Assembly (NCBI RefSeq): GCF_016625195.1
Contig: NZ_JACVUP010000017.1
Span: 62,001 to 126,000, forward strand
Source: Erwinia sp. S63
GTDB taxonomy: Bacteria; Pseudomonadota; Gammaproteobacteria; Enterobacterales; Enterobacteriaceae
Length of the DNA stretch: 64,000 nt
Direction of reading: 5' to 3'
Shown: positions 43,769 to 53,303 of the stretch, one piece after another
How positions within the stretch are numbered: the stretch's first letter is position 1
Layout: the number at the start of each line of letters is the position of its first letter
Made by a program: the position numbers and the translations under genes
Notes under the pieces: model-generated
The model's database searches: none
Seen by the model: the letters and a program-made list of their open reading frames with translations, nothing else
What the model was told of the DNA's origin: nothing

Positions 43769-45885
43769 ACAGCACGCAGTTGGATTATCACGCGCTCAAC
43801 GCGATGCTGAACCTGTATGACGCCGATGGCCGCATTCAGTTCGAGAAAGATCACGAGGCTACGCGCCAGTTCTTCCTGCAGCATGTAGAGCCAAATACCG
43901 TACAGTTCGCTTCGGCGGCCGATCGCCTGCGCTATCTGGTTGAGGAAGGCTACTATGAAGCCACGGTACTGAATCAGTACGACTTCAGTTTCCTGTGCCA
44001 GCTGCACGATGAAGCCGATGCCTGGGGTTTCCGTTTCCACACCTTCCTTGGTGCGTGGAAGTTTTACACCAGCTACACGCTGAAAACCTTCGACGGTAAA
44101 CGCTATCTGGAAACCTTCGAGCAGCGCGCCTGCATGGTGGCGCTGACGCTGGCACGCGGCAACGAATCGCTGTCACGCGAATTGCTGGCAGAAATGCTCA
44201 GCGGCCGCTTCCAGCCAGCCACTCCAACCTTCCTCAACTGCGGTAAACAGCAGCGCGGCGAGCTGGTCTCGTGCTTCCTGCTGCGCATCGAAGACAATAT
44301 GGAATCGATTGGGCGTGCGGTGAACTCGGCGCTGCAGTTGTCAAAACGCGGCGGTGGCGTGGCCTTCCTGCTCTCTAACCTGCGTGAATCCGGTGCGCCG
44401 ATTAAGCGCATCGAAAACCAGTCGTCTGGCGTGATTCCGGTAATGAAGATGCTGGAAGATGCGTTCTCTTACGCCAATCAGCTTGGTGCGCGTCAGGGCG
44501 CAGGCGCGGTGTGGCTGAATGCGCATCACCCCGATATCTTCCGCTTCCTTGATACCAAACGCGAAAACGCCGACGAGAAGATCCGTATCAAGACGCTGTC
44601 GCTCGGTGTGGTGATTCCGGATATCACCTTCCAGCTGGCGAAAGAGAATCGCGATATGGCGCTGTTCTCGCCGTATGACGTTGAGCGCATTTACGGCAAG
44701 GCGTTCGGTGATATCAGCATCAGCGAGCTGTATGAAGAGATGCTGGCCGACGATCGTATCCGTAAGACTTACATTAAGCCGCGTGATTTCTTCCAGACGC
44801 TGGCCGAAATTCAGTTTGAGTCTGGCTATCCGTACATCATGTACGAAGACAGTGTGAACCGTCATAACCCGATTGCCGGTCGCATCAATATGAGCAACCT
44901 GTGCTCGGAGATTTTGCAGGTTAACAGCGCCAGCGAATTCTATGACGATCTCAACTACCGCCGCGTGGGCAAGGATATCTCCTGTAACCTCGGCTCGCTG
45001 AACATCGCGCATGCTATGGATTCCCGCAATCTGGCGCAAACCGTTGAAACCGCCGTGCGCGCATTGACGGCGGTTTCTGAGATGAGCGAAATCAACTCGG
45101 TGCCGTCGGTCGCGGAAGGCAATCGCCGCTCACATGCAGTGGGCCTGGGTCAGATGAACCTGCATGGCTACCTGGCGCGTGAAGGCATGGCTTATGGCTC
45201 GGAAGAGGCACTGGATTTCACTAATCTCTACTTCTACTGCGTCACCTATCACGCGGTGCGCACCTCGAACCTGCTGGCACAAGAGCGTAAACAGAGTTTT
45301 GATGGCTTTGCCCAGTCCCAATACGCCAACGGCCACTATTTCGATAAGTATGTGGATCGTGCCTGGCTGCCGCGCACCGCGCGTGTGGCACAGATTTTTG
45401 CCGATGCAGGCATTGCGTTACCGACGCAGGCAGACTGGCAGGCATTGCGCGAATCAGTGATGCAACACGGCTTGTTTAACCAGAACTTACAGGCGGTGCC
45501 GCCAACCGGTTCGATCTCGTATATCAATCATGCCACATCGAGTATTCATCCGATCGTGTCGCGCATTGAGATCCGTAAAGAGGGTAAAACCGGCCGCGTT
45601 TACTATCCGGCACCGTTTATGACCAACGAGAATCTGGATCTCTATCAGGATGCGTACCAGATTGGTCCGGAAGCGATTATTGATACCTACGCCGAAGCCA
45701 CGCAGCACGTCGATCAGGGCTTGTCTTTGACGCTGTTCTTCCGTGATGACGTCACCACGCGTGACATCAACAAAGCGCAAATTTATGCGTGGAAGAAAGG
45801 CATCAAAACGCTCTATTACATCCGTCTGCGCCAGATGGCGCTGCAAGGCACCGAAGTCCAGGGCTGCGTCTCCTGCTCATTGTGA
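43747..45885 (+). CDS. nrdE: Ribonucleoside-diphosphate reductase 2, alpha subunit
   Basis: NrdE reduces ribonucleotides in the class Ib enzyme. The 712-residue protein starts at TTG 43747 (MATTDTLNSTQLDYHALNAM), which preserves the family N-terminus; the first in-frame ATG would remove 18 residues including part of the conserved block. It has FLNCGKQQRGELVSCFLL with active-site Cys, NLCSEI, ISCNLGSLNIAH, the radical-pathway tyrosines and the C-terminal redox pair GCVSCSL. Unlike NrdA it lacks the ATP cone. Confidence 0.95.
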   Translation: MATTDTLNSTQLDYHALNAMLNLYDADGRIQFEKDHEATRQFFLQHVEPNTVQFASAADRLRYLVEEGYYEATVLNQYDFSFLCQLHDEADAWGFRFHTFLGAWKFYTSYTLKTFDGKRYLETFEQRACMVALTLARGNESLSRELLAEMLSGRFQPATPTFLNCGKQQRGELVSCFLLRIEDNMESIGRAVNSALQLSKRGGGVAFLLSNLRESGAPIKRIENQSSGVIPVMKMLEDAFSYANQLGARQGAGAVWLNAHHPDIFRFLDTKRENADEKIRIKTLSLGVVIPDITFQLAKENRDMALFSPYDVERIYGKAFGDISISELYEEMLADDRIRKTYIKPRDFFQTLAEIQFESGYPYIMYEDSVNRHNPIAGRINMSNLCSEILQVNSASEFYDDLNYRRVGKDISCNLGSLNIAHAMDSRNLAQTVETAVRALTAVSEMSEINSVPSVAEGNRRSHAVGLGQMNLHGYLAREGMAYGSEEALDFTNLYFYCVTYHAVRTSNLLAQERKQSFDGFAQSQYANGHYFDKYVDRAWLPRTARVAQIFADAGIALPTQADWQALRESVMQHGLFNQNLQAVPPTGSISYINHATSSIHPIVSRIEIRKEGKTGRVYYPAPFMTNENLDLYQDAYQIGPEAIIDTYAEATQHVDQGLSLTLFFRDDVTTRDINKAQIYAWKKGIKTLYYIRLRQMALQGTEVQGCVSCSL

Positions 45886-45893
45886 TGAAAATT

Positions 45894-46853
45894 ATGCAAC
45901 TTAAACAAATTCAAGCGATTAACTGGAACCGAATCCAGGACGAAAAAGACCTCGAAGTGTGGAACCGTCTGACCAGCAACTTCTGGCTGCCGGAAAAAGT
46001 GCCATTGTCCAACGACCTGCCAGCCTGGCAGTCGCTGGACCACCAGCAACAGCAGCTGACCATCCGCGTGTTTACCGGTTTGACGCTGCTCGACACTATC
46101 CAAAACGTGATCGGCGCGCCGGGCCTGATGGAAGACGCCATCACGCCGCATGAAGAAGCGGTGCTGTCGAATATCAGCTTTATGGAAGCGGTGCATGCGC
46201 GTTCATACAGCTCGATTTTCTCCACCCTCTGTAACACCGCCGATGTCGATGCGGCGTATCGCTGGAGTGAAGAGAACGAAGCGTTGCAGAACAAGGCGAA
46301 GATTGTGCTGGAGCACTATCGTGCCGAGGATCCGCTGAAGAAGAAAATCGCCAGCGTGTTCCTGGAATCGTTCCTGTTCTACTCCGGTTTCTGGCTGCCG
46401 ATGTACTGGTCAAGCCGTGGCAAATTAACCAACACCGCCGATTTGATTCGTTTAATCATCCGCGATGAAGCGGTGCACGGTTATTACATCGGCTACAAGT
46501 ACCAGAAGGCACTGGAAAAAGTTGACGATGCACGCCGCGAAGAGCTGCAGCAATTTGCCATCGATTTGCTGCTGGCGCTGTATGAAAACGAAGTGGTGTA
46601 CACCGAAGCGCTGTATGCGGATGTCGGTTGGGCAGAGGAGGTGAAAACCTTCCTGCACTACAACGCTAACAAGGCGTTGATGAATCTGGGATATGAGGCA
46701 TTGTTCCCTTCAGAGCTGACGACGGTGAATCCGGCCATTCTCTCGGCTTTGTCACCGAATGCCGATGAAAACCACGATTTCTTCTCCGGTTCAGGTTCTT
46801 CCTACGTGATGGGAAAAGCCGTGGAAACCGAAGACGAGGACTGGAATTTCTAG
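45894..46853 (+). CDS. nrdF: Ribonucleoside-diphosphate reductase 2, beta subunit
   Basis: NrdF carries the dimetal centre and tyrosyl radical. The 319-residue protein equals the E. coli length when started at ATG 45894 (MQLKQIQAINWNRIQ); an ATG at 45885 overlapping the nrdE stop would add MKI. Metal ligands are visible in PHEEAVLSNISFMEAVHARSYS and IRDEAVHGYYIGYKYQ. The last residues SSYVMGKAVETEDEDWNF bind NrdE. Last gene of nrdHIEF. Confidence 0.95.
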   Translation: MQLKQIQAINWNRIQDEKDLEVWNRLTSNFWLPEKVPLSNDLPAWQSLDHQQQQLTIRVFTGLTLLDTIQNVIGAPGLMEDAITPHEEAVLSNISFMEAVHARSYSSIFSTLCNTADVDAAYRWSEENEALQNKAKIVLEHYRAEDPLKKKIASVFLESFLFYSGFWLPMYWSSRGKLTNTADLIRLIIRDEAVHGYYIGYKYQKALEKVDDARREELQQFAIDLLLALYENEVVYTEALYADVGWAEEVKTFLHYNANKALMNLGYEALFPSELTTVNPAILSALSPNADENHDFFSGSGSSYVMGKAVETEDEDWNF

Positions 46854-46871
46854 CCTCTGGCATGCAGCACA

Positions 46872-46892
46872 GGGCGCGCCAACGCGCGCCCT
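46872..46892 (+). terminator. Probable terminator of nrdHIEF
   Basis: GGGCGCGC/GCGCGCCC hairpin shortly after the nrdF stop, followed only by TTTCAAC, so it may work weakly. Confidence 0.5.
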
Positions 46893-46899
46893 TTCAACG

Positions 46900-47265
46900 C
46901 CTTAATATTTCCCGTTCAGATTACCAAATATTCTCTCGTTATTTCCCTTTCTCATCTTCATTATTTTGTCATTTTAGCGCCATTAATTCGTCCATTATAT
47001 CGCCTACATAAGCGCAATTTATTCGTGTTTCACTGAGCATTTGCCGTGAAAGCGGGTTAATTTCACAAAAAATTCAGAAAAAAATGATTCGCTCTCATCC
47101 CTTGTGAGCACTGGAATTATCGCCAATCTGCACGCACTCGCTCAGCCAAATATCCGCACCAAGGGTTGTCAGATATTCTCACTATGCTAGGTTATAGGGC
47201 GCTTAAATTTAATCGAGACCACAACAAGAAATAGCTAAACATTTAACCGGGAAATTAATTACTGC
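46900..47265 (+). promoter_or_regulatory. Upstream control region of proVWX (proU)
   Basis: About 370 bp without a gene and rich in A and T tracts, as in the curved, H-NS-bound region of proU in E. coli. TTGTCA at 47168-47173 with TAGGTT 16 bp later is one possible promoter. No upstream palindrome stands out. The low AT-tract resolution by eye does not allow naming H-NS sites. Confidence 0.45.
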
Positions 47266-48462
47266 ATGGCAATTAAACTCGAAGTAAAGAATTTATATAA
47301 GGTATTTGGGGATCACCCCGAAAAGGCATTTAAGCTGATTGAGAAAGGCGAAAGCAAAGAGAGTATTCTGGCGAAAACCGGTCTCTCCGTCGGCGTAAAA
47401 GATGCCAGTCTGGCCATTGAAGAAGGCGAGATCTTCGTCATCATGGGGCTGTCAGGTTCAGGCAAGTCCACCATGGTTCGCCTTCTCAATCGTCTGATCG
47501 AGCCCACTCGCGGCCAGGTGATCATTGACGGTGTCGATATTGCGAAAATATCGGATGTTGAACTGCGTGAAGTGCGCAGAAATAAGATCAGCATGGTATT
47601 CCAATCCTTCGCATTAATGCCCCATATGACGGTACTGAATAATACCGCCTTCGGCATGGAATTAGCGGGCGTGCCGTTACAGGAACGTCAGGAAAAAGCG
47701 CTGGAAGCATTGCGTCAGGTGGGACTGGATAATTATGCTCACTCCTATCCGGATGAACTCTCTGGCGGTATGCGTCAACGTGTCGGATTAGCGCGCGCGC
47801 TGGCGATCAATCCCGATATTTTATTGATGGATGAAGCCTTCTCCGCCCTCGATCCGCTTATTCGTACCGAAATGCAGGATGAGCTGGTAAAATTGCAGGC
47901 AAAACATCAGCGTACTATTGTGTTTATCTCTCACGATCTCGACGAAGCCATGCGTATTGGCGATCGTATTGCCATCATGCAGGGCGGCGAAGTGGTACAG
48001 GTCGGTACGCCGGATGAAATCCTCAATAATCCCGCTAACGATTATGTGCGCACTTTCTTCCGTGGTGTCGATATCAGTCATGTGTTTAGCGCCAAGGATA
48101 TTGCCCGTCGTAGCGCCGGTGCACTGATTCGTAAAGCGGCCGGTTTTGGCCCACGTTCAGCCATTAAACTGCTTCAGGATGAAGACCGCGAATATGGCTA
48201 TGTGCTGGAGAAACAGAAATTTGTCGGCGTAGTTTCAACCGATTCACTTAAAGCGGCACTGGCTGCGGGTGAAGGTCTGGATAGCGCCCTGCTTGAGACG
48301 CCGTTAGCGGTTCCTGCGGATACCTCCCTGAACGATTTGCTCTCCCACGTTGCACAAGCGCCCTGCGCGGTGCCGGTGGTCGGCGAAGAGAATCAGTACG
48401 TCGGTATTATTTCCAAAAGCATGCTATTGCGCGCTTTAGATCGTGAAGGAGCCCAGTCATGA
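47266..48462 (+). CDS. proV: Glycine betaine/proline ABC transporter, ATPase
   Basis: ProV drives ProU, the osmotically induced glycine betaine importer. The 398-residue ATPase has Walker A GLSGSGKST, signature LSGGMRQRVGLARA, Walker B ILLMDEAFSALD, FISHDLDEA and a C-terminal CBS-domain pair (about 280-395) that senses ionic strength. The ATGA overlap with proW indicates coupling. Confidence 0.95.
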   Translation: MAIKLEVKNLYKVFGDHPEKAFKLIEKGESKESILAKTGLSVGVKDASLAIEEGEIFVIMGLSGSGKSTMVRLLNRLIEPTRGQVIIDGVDIAKISDVELREVRRNKISMVFQSFALMPHMTVLNNTAFGMELAGVPLQERQEKALEALRQVGLDNYAHSYPDELSGGMRQRVGLARALAINPDILLMDEAFSALDPLIRTEMQDELVKLQAKHQRTIVFISHDLDEAMRIGDRIAIMQGGEVVQVGTPDEILNNPANDYVRTFFRGVDISHVFSAKDIARRSAGALIRKAAGFGPRSAIKLLQDEDREYGYVLEKQKFVGVVSTDSLKAALAAGEGLDSALLETPLAVPADTSLNDLLSHVAQAPCAVPVVGEENQYVGIISKSMLLRALDREGAQS

Positions 48463-49721
48463 GTGAACAAACCAGCAATCCGTGGGACAGCGCCAGCCAG
48501 ACCACGCAGCAATCCGCGACCACAGATTCGAGCGCGTCAGCCAGCAGTAGCGATCCCTGGGGCGGCAGTAGCAGCAGCGCACCCGCCGACAGCACGTCCA
48601 GCAGCGGTTCCGCCGATGCATGGGGCGATCCTTCAGCGGCGAGCAGTGGACATGATGCTGCCAGCAGCGCAGCCAGTAGCAGTGGTTCAGCCGATGCATG
48701 GGGTGATCCATCAGCGGCGAGCGGTGGACATGATGCCGCCAGCAGTGCCGCCAGTGGCAGTGACTGGCTCAACAGCGCGCCCGCTCCGGCTCCCGAGCAT
48801 TTCAATATCATGGATCCGTTCCACAAGACCTGGATCCCACTCGACAGCTGGGTGACCGAAGGCATCGACTGGGTCGTCAGCCACTTCCGCCCGGTGTTCC
48901 AGGGCATTCGCGTACCAGTCGATTACATCCTCAGCGCGTTCCAGCAAATGTTGCTGGGCATGCCCGCGCCTGTAGCGATTGTGGTATTTGCGTTAATTGC
49001 CTGGCAAATTGCCAGCCCGGCCATGGGCATCGCCACCCTTATTTCACTGATTGCGATCGGTGCCATTGGCGCATGGTCGCAAGCGATGGTGACGTTGGCG
49101 CTGGTGCTTACTGCCCTGCTGTTCTGCATCATCATTGGCCTGCCGTTAGGGATTTGGCTGGCGCGCAGTGAACGTGCGGCGCGCATTATCCGACCGTTGC
49201 TGGATGCGATGCAGACGACACCGGCCTTCGTGTATTTAGTGCCCATCGTCATGCTGTTCGGTATCGGTAACGTGCCAGGCGTGGTGGTCACCATTATCTT
49301 TGCGCTACCGCCGATGGTACGTCTCACCATTCTCGGCATTAAGCAGGTGCCCGCCGATTTGATTGAAGCGAGCGAATCCTTTGGTGCCAGCCCGCGTCAG
49401 ATGCTGTTCAAAGTGCAGTTGCCGCTGGCGATGCCGACCATTATGGCCGGTGTGAACCAGACATTGATGCTGGCGCTGTCGATGGTGGTTATCGCCTCGA
49501 TGATCGCTGTGGGTGGCTTAGGCCAGATGGTGCTGCGCGGTATCGGTCGTTTGGATATGGGTCTGGCAACTGTCGGCGGCGTGGGCATCGTGATTCTGGC
49601 GATTATCCTTGATCGCCTGACTCAGTCGGTCGCCCGTGATAGCCGCAGCCGTGGCAACCGTCACTGGTATAGCTCAGGTCCTCTTGGCCTGCTGCTGCGC
49701 CCCTTCAGTAAAAAAGCCTGA
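48459..49721 (+). CDS. proW: Glycine betaine/proline ABC transporter, permease, with long repeat-bearing tail
   Basis: The 420-residue permease is longer than E. coli ProW (354). The extra length is in the N-terminal ~110 residues, which are low-complexity (Ser, Ala, Asp, Gly) with WDS, WGG, WGD motifs and a perfect-looking tandem repeat. From residue ~115 it follows ProW: FNIMDPFHKTWIPLDSWVTEGIDWVV, then the membrane domain with the ABC loop DLIEASESFGASPRQMLFKVQLPLAMP. The N-terminal tail of ProW is periplasmic in E. coli and varies between species. Confidence 0.93.
   Translation: MSEQTSNPWDSASQTTQQSATTDSSASASSSDPWGGSSSSAPADSTSSSGSADAWGDPSAASSGHDAASSAASSSGSADAWGDPSAASGGHDAASSAASGSDWLNSAPAPAPEHFNIMDPFHKTWIPLDSWVTEGIDWVVSHFRPVFQGIRVPVDYILSAFQQMLLGMPAPVAIVVFALIAWQIASPAMGIATLISLIAIGAIGAWSQAMVTLALVLTALLFCIIIGLPLGIWLARSERAARIIRPLLDAMQTTPAFVYLVPIVMLFGIGNVPGVVVTIIFALPPMVRLTILGIKQVPADLIEASESFGASPRQMLFKVQLPLAMPTIMAGVNQTLMLALSMVVIASMIAVGGLGQMVLRGIGRLDMGLATVGGVGIVILAIILDRLTQSVARDSRSRGNRHWYSSGPLGLLLRPFSKKA
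48600..48755 (+). repeat. Two tandem 78-bp units in the proW 5' coding region
   Basis: Two direct 78-bp units (48600-48677, 48678-48755) each encode 26 residues (SSGSADAWGDPSAAS and onward). They differ in one amino acid and several synonymous positions. The second is followed by GSDWLN. Shorter related pieces (SSDPWGGSS) lie upstream, so the tail grew by in-frame duplication. Confidence 0.9.
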
Positions 49722-49778
49722 TTTCTATGGACGGCCCAGCGTGGCCGTCCGTCTCCGACGCAACACGTAAAATAAGGA

Positions 49779-50780
49779 ATGACTATGCGCAAGACAGCTC
49801 TGTTCGCTGCCGTCCTGACGACGTTCGCCGCGACGCACGTGTCCGCCGCCGACCTGCCGGGTAAAGGCATCACCGTTAAACCTCTGCAAAGCACCATCGC
49901 AGAAGAAACTTTCCAGACGCTGATTGTCAGCCGCGCGCTGGAAAAACTGGGCTACACCGTTGAGAAGCCGGGCGAAGTCGATTACAACGTGGCTTACACC
50001 ACCATCGCTGCCGGTGATGCCACCTTTGTGGCCGCTAACTGGAAACCGCTGCATGACGACATGTATAAAGCTGCAGGCGGTGATAACAAGTTTTACCGTG
50101 AAGGCACTTACGTCGGCGGCGCTGCTCAGGGTTATCTGATCGATAAGAAAACCGCCGAGCAGTATCACATCACCAACATCGAACAACTGAAAGATCCGAA
50201 AATCGCCAAACTGTTCGACAGCAACGGTGACGGCAAAGCCGACATGACGGGCTGTACGCCGGGCTGGGGCTGTGAAGCGGTGATTAACCACCAGAATAAA
50301 GCCTATGGTCTGGCGGATACGGTCACGGCCAACATGGGTAACTATTCAGCAATGGTGGCGGACACCCTGGCACGCTACAAGCAAGGCAAACCTATCCTTT
50401 ATTACACCTGGACACCTTACTGGCTGAGCGACGTGCTCAAACCGGGTAAAGATGTGGTTTGGCTGCAGGTGCCATTCTCTTCCCTGCCAGGCGAGCAGAG
50501 CAAAGTTGACACCAAACTGCCTAATGGTAAAAATTACGGTTTCCCGGTCAACACTATGCACATTGTGGCCAACAAAGCCTGGGCTGAGAAAAACCCGGCA
50601 GCGGCAAAACTGTTTGCTGAAATGAAATTGCCGATTGGTGATATCAACGCCGAAAACGCGGCCATGCATGCGGGTCAGGCTTCTGAAGCTGACATCAATC
50701 GTCACGTAGATGGCTGGATCAAAGGTCATCAGGCCGAGTTTGATAAGTGGATTTCTGACGCTCAAGCGGCGGCGAAGTAA
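49779..50780 (+). CDS. proX: Glycine betaine-binding periplasmic protein
   Basis: ProX captures glycine betaine and proline betaine. The 333-residue protein has a signal peptide (MRKTALFAAVLTTFAATHVSA). The mature part keeps the betaine-cage Trp residues in TFVAANWKPLHDD and TWTPYWLSD, and the Cys pair in GCTPGWGCEAVINH, which forms the disulphide known in E. coli ProX. Last gene of proVWX, 57 bp after proW. Confidence 0.95.
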   Translation: MTMRKTALFAAVLTTFAATHVSAADLPGKGITVKPLQSTIAEETFQTLIVSRALEKLGYTVEKPGEVDYNVAYTTIAAGDATFVAANWKPLHDDMYKAAGGDNKFYREGTYVGGAAQGYLIDKKTAEQYHITNIEQLKDPKIAKLFDSNGDGKADMTGCTPGWGCEAVINHQNKAYGLADTVTANMGNYSAMVADTLARYKQGKPILYYTWTPYWLSDVLKPGKDVVWLQVPFSSLPGEQSKVDTKLPNGKNYGFPVNTMHIVANKAWAEKNPAAAKLFAEMKLPIGDINAENAAMHAGQASEADINRHVDGWIKGHQAEFDKWISDAQAAAK

Positions 50781-50792
50781 TCCTCTTCCCTT

Positions 50793-50816
50793 AAAAGCGG
50801 CCTTTTGGCCGCTTTT
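50793..50816 (+). terminator. Terminator of proVWX
   Basis: AAAAGCGGCC/GGCCGCTTTT perfect 10-bp stem with a TTTT loop and a T-rich end. Confidence 0.88.
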
Positions 50817-50819
50817 ATT

Positions 50820-51433
50820 CTCAATCCCCGCACAGTTCGTGCGTTATAGCGCACTGGTACGTCCTGTCAATTAACACACCATTGAAATAATTTTTTGGGT
50901 TACTATTAACCACAAATGATTATCTACGCCTTTCTTCCGCCATGAATGCTGCTAAGCCGAGACTTATCTCTGCGCTGCCTGAGGTTAAATTCTCTCAACG
51001 AATGCAATTCATCATTTTAGCTGGTACGGTATTGGTACCGGAATTGTTACGATTAAGTTAATTAACCCATTGATTTCGTGATGTAATGCGTTCAGCTAAA
51101 GTGTTTAGAAAGCGTAAAGACCAGCCCAATCACGTGAGTGAGACTATTCATTGATGATTGAGTTTGTTATGGTTAGCAGCACAGTTATTCACCAGAGTTA
51201 TTTTTTCTCGCGAAATTATTTTTTCTTAAAAATATTTCACGATGTGAATTGATGACAATGTAACCATCCTGCGTGGCACGTTGTCAGGGCGAAGTGCCCA
51301 GGGTTATGGAACGACCTGGAACGCCAGATGTTGACAATGTGATCGTGCGAACAATCACTGGCGGAAAATATGACTACGCTTAATCTGTCACCATCCTTAC
51401 TATACCAGTTGCAACTAAGAGGTTTTTTTTAAA
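50820..51433 (+). other. Long intergenic region before emrR
   Basis: About 610 bp between proX and emrR, which in E. coli is occupied by ygaX/ygaY remnants, ygaZ and ygaH; these genes are absent here. It is AT-rich. A 39-codon frame at 50942-51061 (MNAAKPRLISALPEVKFSQR...) has no ribosome binding site and no recognisable relatives. The emrR promoter should lie in the last 150 bp. I see no clear EmrR operator palindrome by eye. Confidence 0.5.
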
Positions 51434-51964
51434 ATGGAAAGTTCGTTTACTCCCATTGAACAGATGCTGAACATCCGTGCTAACCGCCATAAAGATTTTC
51501 CGTTGCAGGAAATCATCCTGACTCGTCTGTGCATGCATATGCAGGGAAAACTGCTGGATAACCGCAACAAAATGTTGAAGGCGCAGGGAATTAACGAGAC
51601 CTTATTCATGGCGCTGATCACACTTGATGCGCAGGAAAACCAGAGCATCCAGCCTTCAGAACTGAGTTCTGCACTGGGTTCTTCACGTACTAATGCAACG
51701 CGTATTGCTGATGAGCTGGAAAAACGCGGCTGGATCGAGCGCCGTGAGAGCGATAATGACCGTCGCTGCCTGCATCTGCACCTGACCGAAAAAGGTAACG
51801 AATTCTTACGTCAGCTGCTGCCACCGCAGCATCAGAGCCTGCAGTATCTGTGGTCTTCGCTTTCAACATCTGAGCAGGATCAGCTGGAAGCCATTACGCG
51901 CAAGCTGCTTAACCGCCTCGATAAAATGGATGAAGATCAGCTTATCGCTTCCCTGTCGCGCTAA
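51434..51964 (+). CDS. emrR: EmrR/MprA, MarR-family repressor of the EmrAB pump
   Basis: EmrR represses emrRAB and is released by compounds such as CCCP and nalidixic acid in E. coli. The 176-residue winged-helix protein has the MarR core QPSELSSALGSSRTNATRIADELEKRGWIERRESDNDRRCLHLHLTEKG (about 80-128), including the DxRxxxLxLT wing motif. It is first in the emrRAB unit; 149 bp separate it from emrA. Confidence 0.95.
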   Translation: MESSFTPIEQMLNIRANRHKDFPLQEIILTRLCMHMQGKLLDNRNKMLKAQGINETLFMALITLDAQENQSIQPSELSSALGSSRTNATRIADELEKRGWIERRESDNDRRCLHLHLTEKGNEFLRQLLPPQHQSLQYLWSSLSTSEQDQLEAITRKLLNRLDKMDEDQLIASLSR

Positions 51965-52113
51965 TAGCAAGAAGTGCGACACAATCACCTTCCGAAATCG
52001 CTATTTTAATCCCCTTTTATCCGGCCAGCGTCTAAAGCGCTGGCTTTTTCGACTCGGGCATCCGTGACGATGGACCGACACATCCCGACCAAATGGAAAA
52101 CGTGGAGAACAAC

Positions 52114-53286
52114 ATGAGTGCGACCGCGGAGGCTCAAAGCCCGCAACAGCCAGCAAATAAAAAGAAGAAGCGCAAAGGTGTGCTGATCCTGCTGGCGATC
52201 GTGTTTGTATTGATTGGTGTGGCGTATCTGGCCTACTGGTATTTGGTGCTGCGCCATTTCCAGGAAACCGATGACGCCTATGTGGCAGGTAATCAGGTGC
52301 AGGTGATGGCACAGGTTTCCGGTAGCGTGAATAAAGTGTGGTTTGATGACACGGACTTCGTGAAAAAAGGCGACATTTTGGTGTCGCTGGATAAAACCGA
52401 CGCGGAGCAGGCGTTTGAAAAAGCGCAGACCGCGCTGGCCACCAGCGTGCGTCAAACACATCAGTTGATGATCAACGGCAAGCAGTATCAGGCCACCATC
52501 AAGCTGCAACAGACCGCGCTGGATCAGGCCGAAGCCGATCTGAAACGTCGTGAGCCGCTGGGTGCCTCAAACCTGATTGGTCGTGAAGAACTGCAGCACT
52601 CACGTGATGCCGTCGCCACGGCGAAAGCGCAACTTGATGTCGCGGTGCAGCAGTACAATGCGAACCAGGCGATGATCCTGAATACCGATCTGGAACAGCA
52701 ACCTGCGGTCAAACAGAGCGCGGCTGAACTGCGTGATGCCTGGCTAGCACTGCAGCGTACTGACATCCGCAGTCCAATGGACGGTTATGTATCGCGCCGT
52801 AATGTGCAGGTGGGTTCACAAATCGCCACCACTACGCCGCTGCTGGCCGTGGTTCCGGCAACAAACCTGTGGATTGACGCCAACTTCAAAGAAACTCAGC
52901 TTTCCGGCGTGCGTATTGGCCAGCCTGCTACCGTGATCAGCGATATTTACGGTGATGACGTGGAGTATCACGGCAAAGTTGTGGGTCTGGATATGGGCAC
53001 CGGCAGCGCCTTCTCTCTGCTGCCGGCGCAGAATGCGACGGGTAACTGGATCAAAGTGGTTCAGCGTTTACCGGTGCGTATTGAGCTGGATCCACAACAA
53101 GTGGCCGAGCATCCACTGCGTATTGGTCTCTCCACCTTAGTGAAAGTGGATACCCAAAACAAAGACGGTGCCACACTGGCAAGCAGCGTACGTCCACAAG
53201 CGGCGTATGAAAGTAACGCATTGGCAATCGACCTCGCGCCGGTTAACAAGCTGATTACTGATATCGTTCGTGCCAACGCCGATTAA
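52114..53286 (+). CDS. emrA: EmrA, membrane fusion protein of the EmrAB-TolC pump
   Basis: EmrA links the inner-membrane transporter EmrB with TolC. The 390 residues from ATG 52114 equal the E. coli length; an in-frame ATG at 52093 would add 7. There is one N-terminal membrane anchor (VLILLAIVFVLIGVAYLAYW), then the HlyD pattern with DDAYVAGNQVQVMAQVSG, a coiled coil and SPMDGYVSRRNVQVG. GGAGAAC precedes the start. Confidence 0.95.
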   Translation: MSATAEAQSPQQPANKKKKRKGVLILLAIVFVLIGVAYLAYWYLVLRHFQETDDAYVAGNQVQVMAQVSGSVNKVWFDDTDFVKKGDILVSLDKTDAEQAFEKAQTALATSVRQTHQLMINGKQYQATIKLQQTALDQAEADLKRREPLGASNLIGREELQHSRDAVATAKAQLDVAVQQYNANQAMILNTDLEQQPAVKQSAAELRDAWLALQRTDIRSPMDGYVSRRNVQVGSQIATTTPLLAVVPATNLWIDANFKETQLSGVRIGQPATVISDIYGDDVEYHGKVVGLDMGTGSAFSLLPAQNATGNWIKVVQRLPVRIELDPQQVAEHPLRIGLSTLVKVDTQNKDGATLASSVRPQAAYESNALAIDLAPVNKLITDIVRANAD

Positions 53287-53303
53287 TTCCGCGGGAGGCT
53301 GTG

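Noticed and set aside
50942..51061. 39-codon frame upstream of emrR
   Set aside because: No ribosome binding site, no promoter in place and no recognised relatives; not called as a gene.
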